Of a DNA stretch of 13,655 nt, positions 13,563 to 13,655 are shown in pieces. The notes below the pieces were generated by a model that was not told the origin of the DNA, did not search any database, and saw nothing but the letters and a program-made list of their open reading frames with translations. Position numbers and translations under genes: made by a program. The stretch's first letter is position 1, and every line of letters starts with the position of its first letter. Origin of the DNA: DATDDB01 sp041490205 (GTDB lineage: Bacteria; Pseudomonadota; Gammaproteobacteria; Burkholderiales; Gallionellaceae); contig JBGPSQ010000055.1 in NCBI GenBank assembly GCA_041490205.1, forward strand, positions 1 to 13,655, in the 5' to 3' direction.

Positions 13563-13655
13563 TTACGCACCGCCGTTTTCAAGCTTCTCGTGAGCCTTCA
13601 GGCCAACCATGATGATGAAAATATAGGCAACGCCAAATATGATCATAGCCATGTC
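13563..13655 (-). CDS. Small membrane peptide or C-terminus of a membrane protein, cut by window edge
   Basis: The frame is open to the right edge and stops at TAA (13563-13565). If it starts at the ATG at 13652 or 13646, it is a peptide of 27-29 residues with one helix (MIIFGVAYIFIIMVGL) and a polar tail (KAHEKLENGGA). It may equally be the end of a longer protein, since the start region is outside the window. It lies 47 bases before the 30-residue gene and is probably in the same transcript. No function can be given. Confidence 0.5.
   Translation of the reverse strand, partial: DMAMIIFGVAYIFIIMVGLKAHEKLENGGA

Overview
The window looks like a chromosomal piece of a Gram-negative, respiring bacterium, most likely a betaproteobacterium. 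A Gallionellaceae/Nitrosomonadales-type organism is my guess from protein flavour and gene content; no rRNA or other taxonomic marker is present. Composition is moderately GC-rich and even throughout, and I see no mobile element, tRNA, rRNA or CRISPR array.

Layout. Positions 1-1902 carry three plus-strand genes: an ankyrin-repeat protein cut by the left edge; a 59-residue one-helix membrane peptide followed by a strong rho-independent terminator; and a 171-residue four-helix protein that resembles only the C-terminal part of a haem-copper oxidase subunit I. Everything from 1913 to the right edge lies on the minus strand as 17 genes in close array. Read in transcription order (right to left) they are: a cut-off small membrane peptide, a 30-residue membrane peptide, CcoN (cbb3-type oxidase subunit I), CcoO (monohaem cytochrome c subunit), a two-helix protein resembling the membrane anchor of CcoP but without haem sites, and a 44-residue one-helix peptide. 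A hairpin terminator follows. Then come a two-helix protein, a CcoS-like protein, a membrane-anchored monohaem cytochrome c, a four-helix protein, a membrane-anchored formylglycine-generating-enzyme-fold protein without the catalytic cysteines, two small proteins with signal peptides and membrane helices, an 873-residue membrane protein with a spermidine-synthase-like domain, CcoG, a second CcoP-anchor-like protein, and a FixH/YtkA-like lipoprotein. Six junctions overlap (by 1, 4 or 8 nt) and one has zero spacing, so much of the block is probably translationally coupled.

How it may work. CcoN keeps the CuB histidines, the active-site tyrosine and the haem ligands, so the core should reduce oxygen. 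CcoO should pass electrons in through its single haem c. No CcoP is visible; its anchor and its cytochrome function appear to be spread over separate genes (the two haem-less anchor-like proteins and the monohaem cytochrome c). CcoG, the CcoS-like protein and the FixH-like lipoprotein look like assembly factors, but CcoI is not in the window. The remaining small membrane proteins, the FGE-fold protein and the spermidine-synthase-like protein are unexplained parts of what looks like a divergent cbb3-like oxidase supercluster. The separate plus-strand subunit-I-like module, facing the end of this block, may belong to the same system.
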